A DNA stretch of 64,000 nt. It comes from Nocardia rhizosphaerihabitans. Lineage in GTDB: Bacteria; Actinomycetota; Actinomycetes; Mycobacteriales; Mycobacteriaceae. Shown in pieces: positions 17,832 to 28,073 of this stretch; the first letter of the stretch is position 1, and each line of letters opens with the position of its first letter. The position numbers and the translations under genes are program-made. Where the stretch lies: NCBI RefSeq assembly GCF_014646295.1, contig NZ_BMNE01000009.1, positions 62,001 through 126,000 on the forward strand, given 5' to 3'. Below the pieces are notes generated by a model, which saw nothing but the letters and a program-made list of their open reading frames with translations, made no database searches and was not told the DNA's origin.

Positions 17832-17860
17832 TCACAACAGGTGTCCGAATTCTGTTGTGA
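17832..17860. promoter_or_regulatory. Inverted repeat TCACAACAG-N11-CTGTTGTGA in mmpL/pks gap
   Basis: Nine-bp perfect arms separated by 11 bp, in the 317-bp gap (17740-18056) between the divergent mmpL and polyketide synthase genes. Arms of this length one helical turn apart suggest a dimeric regulator site controlling one or both directions. The rest of the gap holds no gene that can be supported; the long frame running into the synthase from upstream is not thought to be translated there. Confidence 0.55.
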
Positions 17861-18056
17861 TCCTTACCTTTCAGCCCGCCTGAACCCCCGCGGTGGCGGG
17901 ATTGGGCACCGTCACAACGCCTCGCCGCAGAACCCGTCGGAGTTTCCAGACGTCCGGATTCGCGCCGATGTCGCGGCGGTGGGCTCCTACGTTTGGCATC
18001 AGGGGTCGAATGCGGAAGATCGCGGGAAATCGACCGTGGCGCCGAGAGGAAATTGC

Positions 18057-21000
18057 GTGTCGGACATTGCCATTGTGGGTATCGGATGTCGTTTCGCGGG
18101 TGGCATCGATTCGCCGGAAACGTTCTGGGACTTCGTCGTCGACAAGCGCGACGGTGTCGTCGATATTCCGGCGGACCGGTGGGATTACCGCCGATATTAC
18201 GATCCCGAGCCACGCACCCCGGGGCGCAGCTACACCAAACGCGCCGCGTTCATGACCACCGATCCGTGGGAGTTCGATCCCGACTTCTTCGGTATCTCCC
18301 CGCGCGAGGCCACCGTCCTCGATCCGCAGCAGCGGTTGCTGCTCGAGGTGACCTGGGAGGCTCTCGACGACGCTGGAGTCGCGGGACGCTCGGCCGGCGA
18401 ACAGGTCGGCGTCTACGTCGGCGGGTTCGTGGTCGACCAGTCCGTCATCGGTGTCGTCGGTCCGGCACTGTTCCACACCGACATGCACACCCCGGCGAGC
18501 GCGTCCTACACGATGCTGTCGAACCGGATCGCCTACGCGCTCAACCTCGTCGGTCCCGCGATCACCGTGGACACGGCCTGCTCGTCATCGCTGGTGGCGT
18601 TCCACCTGGCCTGTCAGGCGCTGGCGAACGACGACTGCCGCGTCGCCGTGGCGGGCGGGGTGAACGTGATGCTGCAGCCGGAGACCTTCGTCCTCATGTG
18701 CAAGGGCGGTTTCCTCGCCACCGACGGCCGCTGCAAGTCCTTCGACGCCGCCGCCGACGGTTACGGCCGCGGCGAGGGCGCAGGCATGGTGGTGCTGAAG
18801 AAGCTGGACGACGCGGTGCGCGACGGCGATCGGATCTACGCGGTCGTCAAGGCCACCGGCGCCAATCAGGACGGGCGCACCACCGCCATCACGGTGCCGA
18901 ACGTCGACTCGCAGGAGGCGCTGGCCCGCGCCGTCTGTGCCCGGTCGGGGCTCGCCCCCGACGAGATCACCTATCTGGAGGCGCACGGCACCGGAACGCT
19001 CGTCGGCGATCCCGTCGAATTGCGGGCGCTGGGCCGGGTTTTCGGCACCGCCTCCGGGCGCACCGGGACCGTCGGGGTCGGTTCGGTGAAGGCGACGATC
19101 GGGCACACCGAGGCCGCGGCGGGCGTGGCCAGTGTGATCAAGGCGGCGCTGGCGATCAGCCACCGCACCCTGCCGCCGCAGGGCTGGCTGGACACCCCGA
19201 ACCCGGATATCCCGTTCGGCGAACTGGGCCTGCACGTGCAGGTCGACGCCCGGCCGCTGCCGCTGGGCGCGGGCCCGATGTCGGTGGCGGTCAACGGTTT
19301 CGGCTACGGCGGCACCAACGCGCACGCGATCCTCACCGAGTTCGCCGGACCACGACAGCCCCCGGCCGCGGCCGGCGATCACCTCGGCATCTTGCCCATC
19401 TCGGCCCGCAGCACCGCCGCCGCGCGTGCGCTCGCGGGCGGGTTCGCCGACCTGCTCGCCGCGGGCGCCGACCCGGACCACCTCGCGGAAGCGGCGTGGA
19501 CTCGGATGGCCCACCACCCGTTCCGTACCGGCGTGCTGGTCGGTGACTCCACCGAGGACCTGGTGCGGGAGCTGCGCAAGTACGCGGCGGGGGAGGGGCG
19601 TGACGCGTCGCGCACCATCGTCTCCGGTACCGCGGAGCCGGTCTTCGTGTTCTCCGGGATGGGCCCGCAGCACTGGAAGATGGGCCGGGACCTGCTGACC
19701 GCGGGCGGGGTGTTCGCCGCTGCCGCCGCGGAGATCGATGCCGAGTTCCGCGCGGTCGCCGGCTGGTCGATCGTCGAGGAACTGCTGCGGCCCGAGGACG
19801 AGTCGCGCGTGACCCGCACCGAAGTGGCGCAGCCGGCGAACTTCCTGATCCAGGTGGGGCTGGTGCGCGAGCTCGCCGCGCGCGGCATCACCCCCGCCGC
19901 CATCGTCGGTCACAGCGTCGGCGAGGTGTCGGCGGCCTATGTGAGCGGGATGCTGTCGCTGCGCGATGCGGTGCGCGTCGCGTACCACCGCGCGCGACTG
20001 CAAGCGACCACCGCGGGCACCGGCGGGATGTTCGCCGTCGGCACGACCCGTGATCAGGCGCAGGCGCTCGTCGCCGGCGAACCGGGTATCGATATCGCGG
20101 CGATCAACAGCCCCACCGCCGTCACGCTGTCCGGCGACGCCGAACGACTCGACGAGATCGCCGAAAAGCTCACCGAAGACGGAGTTTTCGCGCGGCGGTT
20201 GCGGGTCGAGGTGCCCTATCACAGCCGGTTGATGGGACCGATCGAAGACGAACTGCGCACCGTGCTCGCCGATCTGACACCGCGACAGCCCACCGTGCCG
20301 CTGTATTCGACGGTGACCGGCGAGCTGGTGACCGAGGCGAACTGGGACGCCGAATACTGGTGGTCGAATGTGCGACAGCCCGTCCGCTTCTTCGATGCCA
20401 TCGGCCGCCTCATCGGCGCGGGCAGCCGGATCTTCCTCGAAGTCGGTCCGCATCCGGTGCTGTCTGGCAATATTCGCGAAGCATTGCTCGACGCGGATGT
20501 GAACGGCACGACCGTGGCGACGTTGGACCGCGAACAGTCCGACTCGGAAAGCCTGCGCCGCACGCTCATCGGCTTGCACGCCGCCGGCGTCCTCGACCGG
20601 GACCTGCTGTTCCCCGCCGACCGGCCCGCGACCCCGCACCTGCCGCTGCCCCGGTACCCGTGGCAGCGCACGCGCCTGCACGCCGCCCTGCCACTGTTCG
20701 AACAGGCCAGGCTCGGCACGCCCGACGGGTACGCGATGCTCGGCGACCCGGACGTGGAGGGCAGGCCGGAATGGCTGCTGCAGGTCGGCACCGAACTGCT
20801 GCCCTGGCTGGCCGACCACGTCGTCAACGGCATCAAGATCATGCCGGGCGCGGCCTATCTCGACGCGGCGCTCAGTGCCACGGCGTCGCGGATCGGGATG
20901 AAACAGGTCGCACTGGAACAGGTCAGGTTCGTCGCACCGTTGATCATGGGCGCACCGGATGTGCCGCTCGTGGCGATGAGCGTGGAGGAGGCCAGCGGCC

Positions 21001-24000
21001 GCTTCCTGATCAGGTCGCGCAGTGCCACCGGGACCGCGTGGACCGTGCACGCCTCGGGCCGGACCCTGACCGGCAGTCACGAGCAGACGACGGTCACGGT
21101 GCCCACCATCGACGTCGGTGTCGATGTCGACCCGGCGATGTTCTACGCGGGCCTGGCCGCGGCGGGCCTGCAGTACGGTCCCTCGTTCCAGCGGGTGACC
21201 TCGGTCCGGGTCGGCAAGGACGTCGTGGTCGCCACCGTCGACGGCAGCATCGCCGCGGCTTCGGGGCATCTGGCCCACCCGGCCGTCGTCGACGCGGCCA
21301 TGCAGTGCGCCGCCATGCTGTTCGCCGACGAGCGGATCAACGAGGGGGTGATGGTGCCCGTCGGCGTCGCGGCGGTGCGCCTGCTCGCCGAGCTTCCCGA
21401 GACCGTCACCGTGGTCGCCCGGCGCGACCCGCACGCGCGCCTGCGCGCCGATGTGGAGCTGCTCGACCAGGACCGGAACCTGGTGGCGCGCTTGACCGGA
21501 TTGCAGATCGGCGCGCTGAAACCCGGCGACGACCCGCTGCATCGGATGGCCGACTTCTACTACGGCGACACGATGGAGGAACGCGATCCCGTCGACCCGG
21601 CGGCGTTCGCGGATGCGGGCCCGGCATCGATGCTGATCGTCGCGCTCGGCGAGAGCAGGCTGGCGGTCGAGCTCGCGGCGGAGGTGCCGTCGTCGCAGGT
21701 GTATGTCGCGCATCCGGCCGATCCCGCGCTCGAACAGGGCTTGGTCGCGAGGCTGCGCGACGCGACGACCGACCCGGCGCAGCGACTGCACGTCTGTGTC
21801 GTGGTCGGCGAGGTGACCGACGATCTGGCCTACTTGTGGACACTGAAACGGATCGCGGTCACCGTGGACGAATTCGCCAATCCACCCGTCGAAGGTGGTG
21901 CGCCGCAGTCTGTTTTCGGTGACGGGGTCGTGCACGCGACGCTGGTCACCGAACGTGCCTTCACCCTGCCCGACAGCGACGTCGCGCCCGATCCGCGTCA
22001 TGCGGCGCTGGCCGGGGCCAGGCGGGTGCTGCTCAACGAGCAGACACCGCTGCGCTGGCGGCTGGTCGACACCGAACCCGCCACCCCGGTCGCCGATGTC
22101 GTCGCCGAACTCGCGGTACCCGGCGCGTTCTCCCACGACAACTGCGACGAGGTGCTGTTGCGCGCCGGAAAACGGTGGGCGCCGGTGGTGACCAAGCCGC
22201 TGCCGGAGCGGCTCGAAAGACTCGACACCGCAGAGCCGTTGACCGACCCGGAGGCGAATTTCGAGCTGGACACACCGCGGACGCGGCTGCTGTCGCAGGT
22301 GGCGTGGCGGGAATGCCCGCGCCCCGCACCCGGTCCCGGCGAAGTGGAAGTCCGGATGCAGGTCATCGGACTCAACTACAAGGACCCGCTGAAGATCATC
22401 GGGCTGCTCGGCGAACGGGAACTCGCACCGACCTACTTCGGCACCGTCCCCGGCATGGAAGGCGTCGGGACCGTCGTCCGCGTGGGCACCGGCGTCGACG
22501 ATGTCGCGGCCGGTGACCTCGTCGCCGTGGCGTCCAAGGGCATGATGCGCCGGTTCGCCGTCGTCGACCGGCAGCTCGTCGTCGCCCTGCCCGCAGGCAC
22601 CGATCCCGGCCACTGCACGAGCACCATCGCCTTCGGCACGGCCGAGTACGCGCTGCTCGATCTGGCCCGGCTGCAACCGGGCGAGACCGTGCTCATCCAC
22701 GGCGCCGCGGGCGGTGTCGGCACGGCCGCCATCCAGGTGGCCAAGGCACAAGGTGCCCGCATCATCGGCACCGCGAGCACGCCGGAGCGGCGCGCCCACG
22801 TGCTGGCCATGGGTGCCGATCACGCGGTGAACTCGCGCTCGCTCAACTTCGTCGACGATGTGCTGGCCCTGACCGACGGTGCGGGCGCGGACGTGATCGT
22901 CAGCAGCGCGCCCGGGGAGATACTGCGGCAGAACTTCAATGCCGCAGCCGAATTCGGCCGGATCGTCGAGGTCGGCAAGGCCGACATCTACACCGGCGGT
23001 CTGCTGGAACTGGCCAACTTCGACAAGAACCTCGCCTACTACTCGATGGACCTCGACCGCCTGGTCGCCGTGCGCCCGCAGCGGCTGGCGCGCCTGCTGG
23101 AGCGGGTGTTCGAGAAGGTCACCGAGGGTACCTACACGCCGCTGCCATACCAGATGTTCGAGACCGAGGAGGTCAGCAAGGCCTTCGAGGAGACCTTGCG
23201 GTCCTCGCGGCTCGCGCGGATCGCGGTACGGATCGATACACCCGAGCCCGCCGTGCGACCTTATCTTCCGCACGTCGAGATCGACAGCGCCGCAAGCTAT
23301 CTCGTCACCGGAGGGTTCGGCGGCTTCGGGCTGGCGATCGGGCGCTGGCTGGCGCTGCGCGGCGCCCGCAGGCTGGTGCTGGCCGGGCGCGGCGGTGCGC
23401 GCACCGAGGAGGCGCGGCGGCAGCTCGAGGCCTGGCGCACGCTGGGGCTCGAGGTGATCGAGGAACTCGTCGACGTCACCGACACCGCGGCCGTCGCCGG
23501 GGTCGTCGCCAGGGCGCACAGCCCCGAGCATCCGCTGCGCGGGGTGTTCCATGCGGCGGGCGCCGTCGCCGACAATCGCCTCGGCAAGATGGAATTCGAC
23601 GAGCTCGACCGGGTGTACCGGCCGAAGGTCCACGGTGCGCAGGTCGTGCACCAGGCGGTCGCCGACGCGGGCATCACGCTGGACATGTTCGTGCTGTGCT
23701 CCTCGGGCGGTTCGATGTACGGCATCTACGGCCAGTACAACTACTGCGCCGCCAATGTCGCGGTGGAGGCGCTGGCCGAGCAGTGGACCAGGGCAGGCGA
23801 GCGCGCGCTGTGCGTCGGCTGGGGTCACCTCTCCGGCGCGACCGGCGGCATGGCGGCCGACGAAACCGCCGAGAAATACCTCGATCTGGTGGGTTTCGGG
23901 CCGATCGACATGGCCGATGCCACGGCGTACCTGGAACAGACCCTCCGACTCGGGGTCACGCGCGCGGCGATCATCCCCACCGACTGGGGCAAGCTGACCG

Positions 24001-24470
24001 GCACCTTCCCGCAGTTGACCCGCACCGGCCGCACCATCGCCCTGGCTCAGGCCTCCGCCAAGGACACCTCCGAACTGGCCCGGCTCCGCGAGGAACTGGC
24101 CGCCATGGAGGAGACCAAGCGCGGCCCGCACATCGCCCGGCTGATGGCCGAGGAACTGGCCGTGGTCATGGGTGTGGCGGTGGAGTCGATCGATATGACG
24201 ATTCCGGTGCCCGAGCTGGGCCTCGACTCGTTGATGGCGGTGGAGCTGGGCGCCCGGGTGACCAAGACGCTGGGCATCGACCTGATGTCACTGCAGATGG
24301 GCCGGTCGTTCAGCTTGGAACAGGCGGGTCCGAAGGTGGCGGAACTGGTCCTCGCCTCCGAACCTGTTGTGGCCGAGCCGCTTCCGGACCGCGAAGAGCG
24401 CCACCAGGAGAACTGGGTGGTCGAGCCACGTGAGGTGGTCGGCGACCACGCGCTGGCCGTCTCGCGCTGA
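18057..24470 (+). CDS. Highly reducing type I polyketide synthase, Pks2/Mas-like
   Basis: A 2137-residue iterative synthase with one complete reducing module, the size and order of mycobacterial Mas/Pks2 proteins that build methyl-branched fatty acids. KS: Cys175 in DTACSSSLVA. AT: Ser620 in GHSVGE, with VPYHS in the specificity region. DH: His921 in LADHVVNGIKIMPG. ER: HGAAGGVGTAAIQVAKA at about 1547. KR: YLVTGGFGGFGLAIG at about 1748. ACP: attachment Ser2058 in LGLDSLMAVEL. All catalytic motifs are intact. The GTG at 18057 follows GAGAGGA and gives the family N-terminus (IAIVGIGCRFAGGI). There is no thioesterase, consistent with release by the PapA acyltransferase encoded next. No adjacent fatty-acyl-AMP ligase is present. 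Extender choice (methylmalonyl versus malonyl) is not settled from sequence. Confidence 0.95.
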   Translation: MSDIAIVGIGCRFAGGIDSPETFWDFVVDKRDGVVDIPADRWDYRRYYDPEPRTPGRSYTKRAAFMTTDPWEFDPDFFGISPREATVLDPQQRLLLEVTWEALDDAGVAGRSAGEQVGVYVGGFVVDQSVIGVVGPALFHTDMHTPASASYTMLSNRIAYALNLVGPAITVDTACSSSLVAFHLACQALANDDCRVAVAGGVNVMLQPETFVLMCKGGFLATDGRCKSFDAAADGYGRGEGAGMVVLKKLDDAVRDGDRIYAVVKATGANQDGRTTAITVPNVDSQEALARAVCARSGLAPDEITYLEAHGTGTLVGDPVELRALGRVFGTASGRTGTVGVGSVKATIGHTEAAAGVASVIKAALAISHRTLPPQGWLDTPNPDIPFGELGLHVQVDARPLPLGAGPMSVAVNGFGYGGTNAHAILTEFAGPRQPPAAAGDHLGILPISARSTAAARALAGGFADLLAAGADPDHLAEAAWTRMAHHPFRTGVLVGDSTEDLVRELRKYAAGEGRDASRTIVSGTAEPVFVFSGMGPQHWKMGRDLLTAGGVFAAAAAEIDAEFRAVAGWSIVEELLRPEDESRVTRTEVAQPANFLIQVGLVRELAARGITPAAIVGHSVGEVSAAYVSGMLSLRDAVRVAYHRARLQATTAGTGGMFAVGTTRDQAQALVAGEPGIDIAAINSPTAVTLSGDAERLDEIAEKLTEDGVFARRLRVEVPYHSRLMGPIEDELRTVLADLTPRQPTVPLYSTVTGELVTEANWDAEYWWSNVRQPVRFFDAIGRLIGAGSRIFLEVGPHPVLSGNIREALLDADVNGTTVATLDREQSDSESLRRTLIGLHAAGVLDRDLLFPADRPATPHLPLPRYPWQRTRLHAALPLFEQARLGTPDGYAMLGDPDVEGRPEWLLQVGTELLPWLADHVVNGIKIMPGAAYLDAALSATASRIGMKQVALEQVRFVAPLIMGAPDVPLVAMSVEEASGRFLIRSRSATGTAWTVHASGRTLTGSHEQTTVTVPTIDVGVDVDPAMFYAGLAAAGLQYGPSFQRVTSVRVGKDVVVATVDGSIAAASGHLAHPAVVDAAMQCAAMLFADERINEGVMVPVGVAAVRLLAELPETVTVVARRDPHARLRADVELLDQDRNLVARLTGLQIGALKPGDDPLHRMADFYYGDTMEERDPVDPAAFADAGPASMLIVALGESRLAVELAAEVPSSQVYVAHPADPALEQGLVARLRDATTDPAQRLHVCVVVGEVTDDLAYLWTLKRIAVTVDEFANPPVEGGAPQSVFGDGVVHATLVTERAFTLPDSDVAPDPRHAALAGARRVLLNEQTPLRWRLVDTEPATPVADVVAELAVPGAFSHDNCDEVLLRAGKRWAPVVTKPLPERLERLDTAEPLTDPEANFELDTPRTRLLSQVAWRECPRPAPGPGEVEVRMQVIGLNYKDPLKIIGLLGERELAPTYFGTVPGMEGVGTVVRVGTGVDDVAAGDLVAVASKGMMRRFAVVDRQLVVALPAGTDPGHCTSTIAFGTAEYALLDLARLQPGETVLIHGAAGGVGTAAIQVAKAQGARIIGTASTPERRAHVLAMGADHAVNSRSLNFVDDVLALTDGAGADVIVSSAPGEILRQNFNAAAEFGRIVEVGKADIYTGGLLELANFDKNLAYYSMDLDRLVAVRPQRLARLLERVFEKVTEGTYTPLPYQMFETEEVSKAFEETLRSSRLARIAVRIDTPEPAVRPYLPHVEIDSAASYLVTGGFGGFGLAIGRWLALRGARRLVLAGRGGARTEEARRQLEAWRTLGLEVIEELVDVTDTAAVAGVVARAHSPEHPLRGVFHAAGAVADNRLGKMEFDELDRVYRPKVHGAQVVHQAVADAGITLDMFVLCSSGGSMYGIYGQYNYCAANVAVEALAEQWTRAGERALCVGWGHLSGATGGMAADETAEKYLDLVGFGPIDMADATAYLEQTLRLGVTRAAIIPTDWGKLTGTFPQLTRTGRTIALAQASAKDTSELARLREELAAMEETKRGPHIARLMAEELAVVMGVAVESIDMTIPVPELGLDSLMAVELGARVTKTLGIDLMSLQMGRSFSLEQAGPKVAELVLASEPVVAEPLPDREERHQENWVVEPREVVGDHALAVSR

Positions 24471-24490
24471 GGACGAACGGGGCAATCACG

Positions 24491-25885
24491 GTGGTCAACT
24501 TCGGACTGATCGACGAATGGGAGCCGTCCCCCGGCCGGCTCGTGACCTGGTTCGCCACACCGGAATCGATCCGGCGCGCGGCGGCGGCGCCGGTACATCC
24601 CGCACCGCCCTCGCTCCAGCAGGAACAGTATCTGCGCCTGGCGGACCGGCATTCGGGCGCGAACTTCCGCTTCTCGGGACTGTGCCTGGTCACCGCCGAG
24701 CTTCCCACCGGCGACCTGGATCGCGACGCCATGACCCGGGTGATCAACGCATTCCTGCTGCGCCACGACACCTTTCGCACCTGGTTCGACGTGGAGGGTG
24801 GCACGGTGCGGCGGCACCTCGTTCCCCCGGACGACGTCGACTTCCAGCCGATCGACTACGGCCACATCGACGACCCGGCGGCGATTCGCAACCACGTCGA
24901 GAAGACCACCCCCGACCCGTTCCAGTGGGACTGCTTCACCTTCGGCGCGATCGAGCACGGCGAGTCGACCACCGTCTACCTCGCGGTCGACCACCTGCAC
25001 ACCGACGGACTGGGGCAGTATCTTTCCGCCGCGGACTTCGCCCAGCTCTACGCCGCGCAGATCTGGGGCGAGGCCGAACCACCGTTGCCCGCCGCGAGCT
25101 ATCTGGACTACTGCGTCACCGAGCGTGCCTACAGCGACCGGTTGACGCTGGCGTCGCCCGGGGTGAAGAAGTGGCTCGAATTGGTGCGGGGCAACGACAA
25201 CGCACTGCCGACGTTCCCGCTGGACCTGGGCAAACGCTCCGACGGCTACCAGCGCAGTGCGCACCGCAGTATCGAGCTGCTCGACACCGAGGAAGGGGAC
25301 CGGTTCGAGCAAGTCTGCCGGGCCAACGGCGCCGAATTCGTCGGCGGCGCCTTCGCCGCCGCGGCACTGGCCGAACGCGACCTCACCGGCTCCGACTACT
25401 ACTTCGGCATGACACCCATCAGCACGCGCACCTCGGCCGCCGAGAACGCCTCGGTCGGCTGGTACGTGACGCTGGTGCCCGTGGCCTTCCCGCTCGGACG
25501 GCGCACACCGCTCTCGCGTGCGCTGACCATCGCCCAGCGGGCCTACGAGAACGGACTCCGGCTGGCGCCCACGTCCTTTCACCGGGTGCTGGAATTGCTG
25601 CCCGCCGACTCCGAGATCAAGGCGGAGCCGGGCTGGGTGACGCCGATGATCTCGTTCATCGACGCCCGCGATTTCGTCGGCCACGAGTTCTTCGACGAGA
25701 TCGAGGCCGGGGTGTTCGCCAATCGGGCCGCGTCCGAAGAGGTGCTCATCTGGATCAACCGGTTGCCGAGCGGGACCTCGCTGAGCGTCATCTTCCCCGA
25801 TACCGCCGTCGCGCGGGAATCGGTGGGCCGCTATCTCACCGCCATGAAATCGGTGTTCCCGGCCATCGCGGCCGAACCCAGCTGA
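24491..25885 (+). CDS. PapA-type polyketide-associated acyltransferase
   Basis: A 464-residue condensation-like acyltransferase. The active-site HxxxDG is present as HLHTDG at residues 168-173, and the N-terminus (WEPSPGRLVTWFATPES, then PAPPSLQQEQYL) resembles PapA1/PapA2, which esterify trehalose with acyl chains. Members take the chain directly from the ACP or from CoA. GTG start 20 bp after the synthase stop. Its location directly after a Mas/Pks2-like synthase and near a divergent mmpL predicts that it transfers the polyketide chain to a sugar or diol acceptor (inference). The second family motif, DFGWG-like, is not clear. Confidence 0.9.
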   Translation: MVNFGLIDEWEPSPGRLVTWFATPESIRRAAAAPVHPAPPSLQQEQYLRLADRHSGANFRFSGLCLVTAELPTGDLDRDAMTRVINAFLLRHDTFRTWFDVEGGTVRRHLVPPDDVDFQPIDYGHIDDPAAIRNHVEKTTPDPFQWDCFTFGAIEHGESTTVYLAVDHLHTDGLGQYLSAADFAQLYAAQIWGEAEPPLPAASYLDYCVTERAYSDRLTLASPGVKKWLELVRGNDNALPTFPLDLGKRSDGYQRSAHRSIELLDTEEGDRFEQVCRANGAEFVGGAFAAAALAERDLTGSDYYFGMTPISTRTSAAENASVGWYVTLVPVAFPLGRRTPLSRALTIAQRAYENGLRLAPTSFHRVLELLPADSEIKAEPGWVTPMISFIDARDFVGHEFFDEIEAGVFANRAASEEVLIWINRLPSGTSLSVIFPDTAVARESVGRYLTAMKSVFPAIAAEPS

Positions 25886-25899
25886 CCCGAGGAGCCCGT

Positions 25900-26598
25900 G
25901 TGCACACCGCCTTTCGTGACCCGTTCATTCCCGATGGCGAGAAGTCGGTCTACACCGTCGGTCTCGTCGGCGAGCCGCCAGGCTTCGAGATGACCCATGT
26001 CGTGACCCGCGAAAAAGGCGGGTACCGAACGGTTCTCGACGCGCGTCCGGGTGGGCGGGTCTTCGGTGGCGCGGATCTCGCCATGACCATCGAACAGCGA
26101 TTCGGCCGGATCGGCGGACGGTTACGTGCCGAGCACTATCGCGCCGAGACCCGTTCGGGGCAGACGGTGGTCTCGCGGGAGGAAGCCAACTTCGTCGACA
26201 CCGAGCATCTGCAATTCGGCAGCGGGCCGGCGCCTTTCCCGCTCACTGTGATGCCGATCGCCGGTGGGCTGACCCTGCTGCGCGGACTGGACTTCACCGA
26301 GGGCCTGGTGGAGACCATCGATGTGTGGCTGGCGTTCTCGGTGCACTGGCCGCTGGTCGCCCGCGTGGAGAAGCAGACGACGGTCGACGCGCCTGCCGGG
26401 TCGGTGCCGTGCTGGCAGGTGCGGCTCCGGCCGGGGTTCGCGCAGGTGAACACGGTGCTGGACAAGGTGATCGGCAGTGTGCTGCCGCCTTTCGTCGCGC
26501 ATTTCGAGGAGGCGGCGCCCCATCGGCTGGTGCGGATGAGCTTTCCGACGCAGCTGTCACTGACGGCTCCCCGGGCGGTCATGGAACTCGTCGCATGA
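25900..26598 (+). CDS. Conserved protein of unknown function in the PKS locus
   Basis: A 232-residue soluble protein, predicted to be mostly beta-strand, without signal peptide or membrane segment. The start is GTG 25900 with GAGGAG just upstream, 14 bp after papA. Sequence such as FEMTHVVTREKGGYRTVLDARP and the C-terminal MSFPTQLSLTAPRAVMELV loosely recall the DUF3108-type beta-barrel fold, but this is not certain. Its stop overlaps the start of the MFS gene (ATGA), so it is translationally coupled to the exporter. A role as lipid-binding or carrier protein between PapA and the exporter is possible but only inferred from position. Confidence 0.8.
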   Translation: MHTAFRDPFIPDGEKSVYTVGLVGEPPGFEMTHVVTREKGGYRTVLDARPGGRVFGGADLAMTIEQRFGRIGGRLRAEHYRAETRSGQTVVSREEANFVDTEHLQFGSGPAPFPLTVMPIAGGLTLLRGLDFTEGLVETIDVWLAFSVHWPLVARVEKQTTVDAPAGSVPCWQVRLRPGFAQVNTVLDKVIGSVLPPFVAHFEEAAPHRLVRMSFPTQLSLTAPRAVMELVA

Positions 26599-28028
26599 GC
26601 GGGGCGGGACTCGCGACCATCAAGACCCAGCTGCGTGAGGAGTACACCGCCTGGCTGGCCTTCGCGGCGTGCCTGATCGCGGTCTTCATGCAGATGATCG
26701 ACGTGACGATCATCAATACCGCGCTGCCGAGTCTGACCGCCGATCTCGGTGCGTCCAGATCGGCCCAACTGCTGGTCATCTCGGGATACTCGCTGGCCTT
26801 CGCCTGCACCCTGCTCACGGCCGCGCGCGTAGGTGCGATGGTGGGTCGGCGGGCGATGTTCCTGGCCTCGGTCGCCGCCTTCACCGCTGCGTCGGTGTGG
26901 TGCGGACTGGCGAGCGGGGCAACGGAACTGGTGATCGCGCGGGTCGTCCAGGGTGCGGCGGGGGCGGGGATGGCCGCCCAGACCATCGCGATTCTCACCG
27001 CCGGTTTCCCGCGGGAACGGCACCCGCTGGTCTTCGCGCTCTACGGTGGCGTCGCCGGATTCGCGGGCATGCTCGGTCCGATCGTCGGCGGGGTGCTCCT
27101 CACCGTCGATCTCGGCGGCTGGGGCTGGCGGTCGGTCTTCCTGATCAACCTGCCCATCGGGGTGTTCGCGTTCGCGCTGGCCTGGCGATACCTGCGCGGG
27201 GGAGTGCCCGAGGGGCGTCAACGGCTGGATCTCGGCGGCGCCGCACTGTCGGCCGTCGGGTTGTTCGCGCTGATCTCCGCGCTCGCCGAGATCCAGCAAT
27301 ACGGCTGGCGACTCGATCTGGTCGTGCTGATCGGCGCGGGTCTCGTGCTGACCATCGTCTTCCTGGTCCACCAGCGGCGGCGGACGGCACGGGGTGGGCA
27401 CCCTCTCGTGCGGCTGGACCTGTTCGACGACCGCCGATTCCGGATCGGCTCGCTCTTGGTCGGCGCTTTCTTCGGGCTGTTCACCGCGTTCGTCTTCGCC
27501 GCTTCCATCACCATGCAGGACGTTCTCGGCTACTCGCCGCTGCTGACCGGTTTGGTGATGACGTTGTTCGCCCTCGGCGCGGGTAGCGGCGCTATCGGTT
27601 CGCTGATTCTGGTGAACCGGTGGGGAATTCGGGCTCTGGCTGCCGGAATCGCACAGTATGGCGGGTGCCTGGCCGCGGGTGCGGTCTACCTGCATCTCAC
27701 GTCCGGCGAGATGAACCCACTCCTGGCCGCGGGCCCGGTCTTCCTGGCCGGCTTCGGCGTCGGGCTGTTCGGTGTGCAGCTGCAACCGATCATGCTGTCC
27801 GGGCTGGATCCGGACCGGATGGCCGAAGCCTCCGGTGTCCTCCCGACCGTCGAGCAGGTCGGCAACGCCGTCGGCCTGGCGGTACTGACTACGGTGTTCT
27901 TCCGCTCACACAGCCTCGGCGGGAGCATCATGATGATGGCGGCCGTCGCGGTCGTCGCGATGATCCTGGCCGTCGCGACCCTGGCTATGACCGAACACCG
28001 CCGGGCACCTGTCACCACTGTCGGTTAG
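26595..28028 (+). CDS. MFS transporter, DHA2 (EmrB/QacA)-like
   Basis: A 477-residue major facilitator with about 14 hydrophobic segments. It starts with TAWLAFAACLIAVFMQMIDVTIINTALPSL, whose DxTIxNxALP sequence is the hallmark of the 14-helix drug:proton antiporter family, and has VVQGAAGAGMAAQTIAIL and LGPIVGGVLLTVDLGGWGWRSVFLINLPIG (motif C and following). ATG 26595 overlaps the previous stop. Family members export drugs and lipophilic molecules; here the position in the polyketide locus suggests export of a product or intermediate, alongside the MmpL protein (inference). Confidence 0.93.
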   Translation: MSGAGLATIKTQLREEYTAWLAFAACLIAVFMQMIDVTIINTALPSLTADLGASRSAQLLVISGYSLAFACTLLTAARVGAMVGRRAMFLASVAAFTAASVWCGLASGATELVIARVVQGAAGAGMAAQTIAILTAGFPRERHPLVFALYGGVAGFAGMLGPIVGGVLLTVDLGGWGWRSVFLINLPIGVFAFALAWRYLRGGVPEGRQRLDLGGAALSAVGLFALISALAEIQQYGWRLDLVVLIGAGLVLTIVFLVHQRRRTARGGHPLVRLDLFDDRRFRIGSLLVGAFFGLFTAFVFAASITMQDVLGYSPLLTGLVMTLFALGAGSGAIGSLILVNRWGIRALAAGIAQYGGCLAAGAVYLHLTSGEMNPLLAAGPVFLAGFGVGLFGVQLQPIMLSGLDPDRMAEASGVLPTVEQVGNAVGLAVLTTVFFRSHSLGGSIMMMAAVAVVAMILAVATLAMTEHRRAPVTTVG

Positions 28029-28073
28029 CGTGAGTGACACCACAACGAGGTGGAGGGAAGGGGGCATCAGACG

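Noticed and set aside
17740..18213. Upstream extension of the MmpL frame
   Set aside because: It overlaps the polyketide synthase start; the GTG at 17739 gives the family N-terminus.
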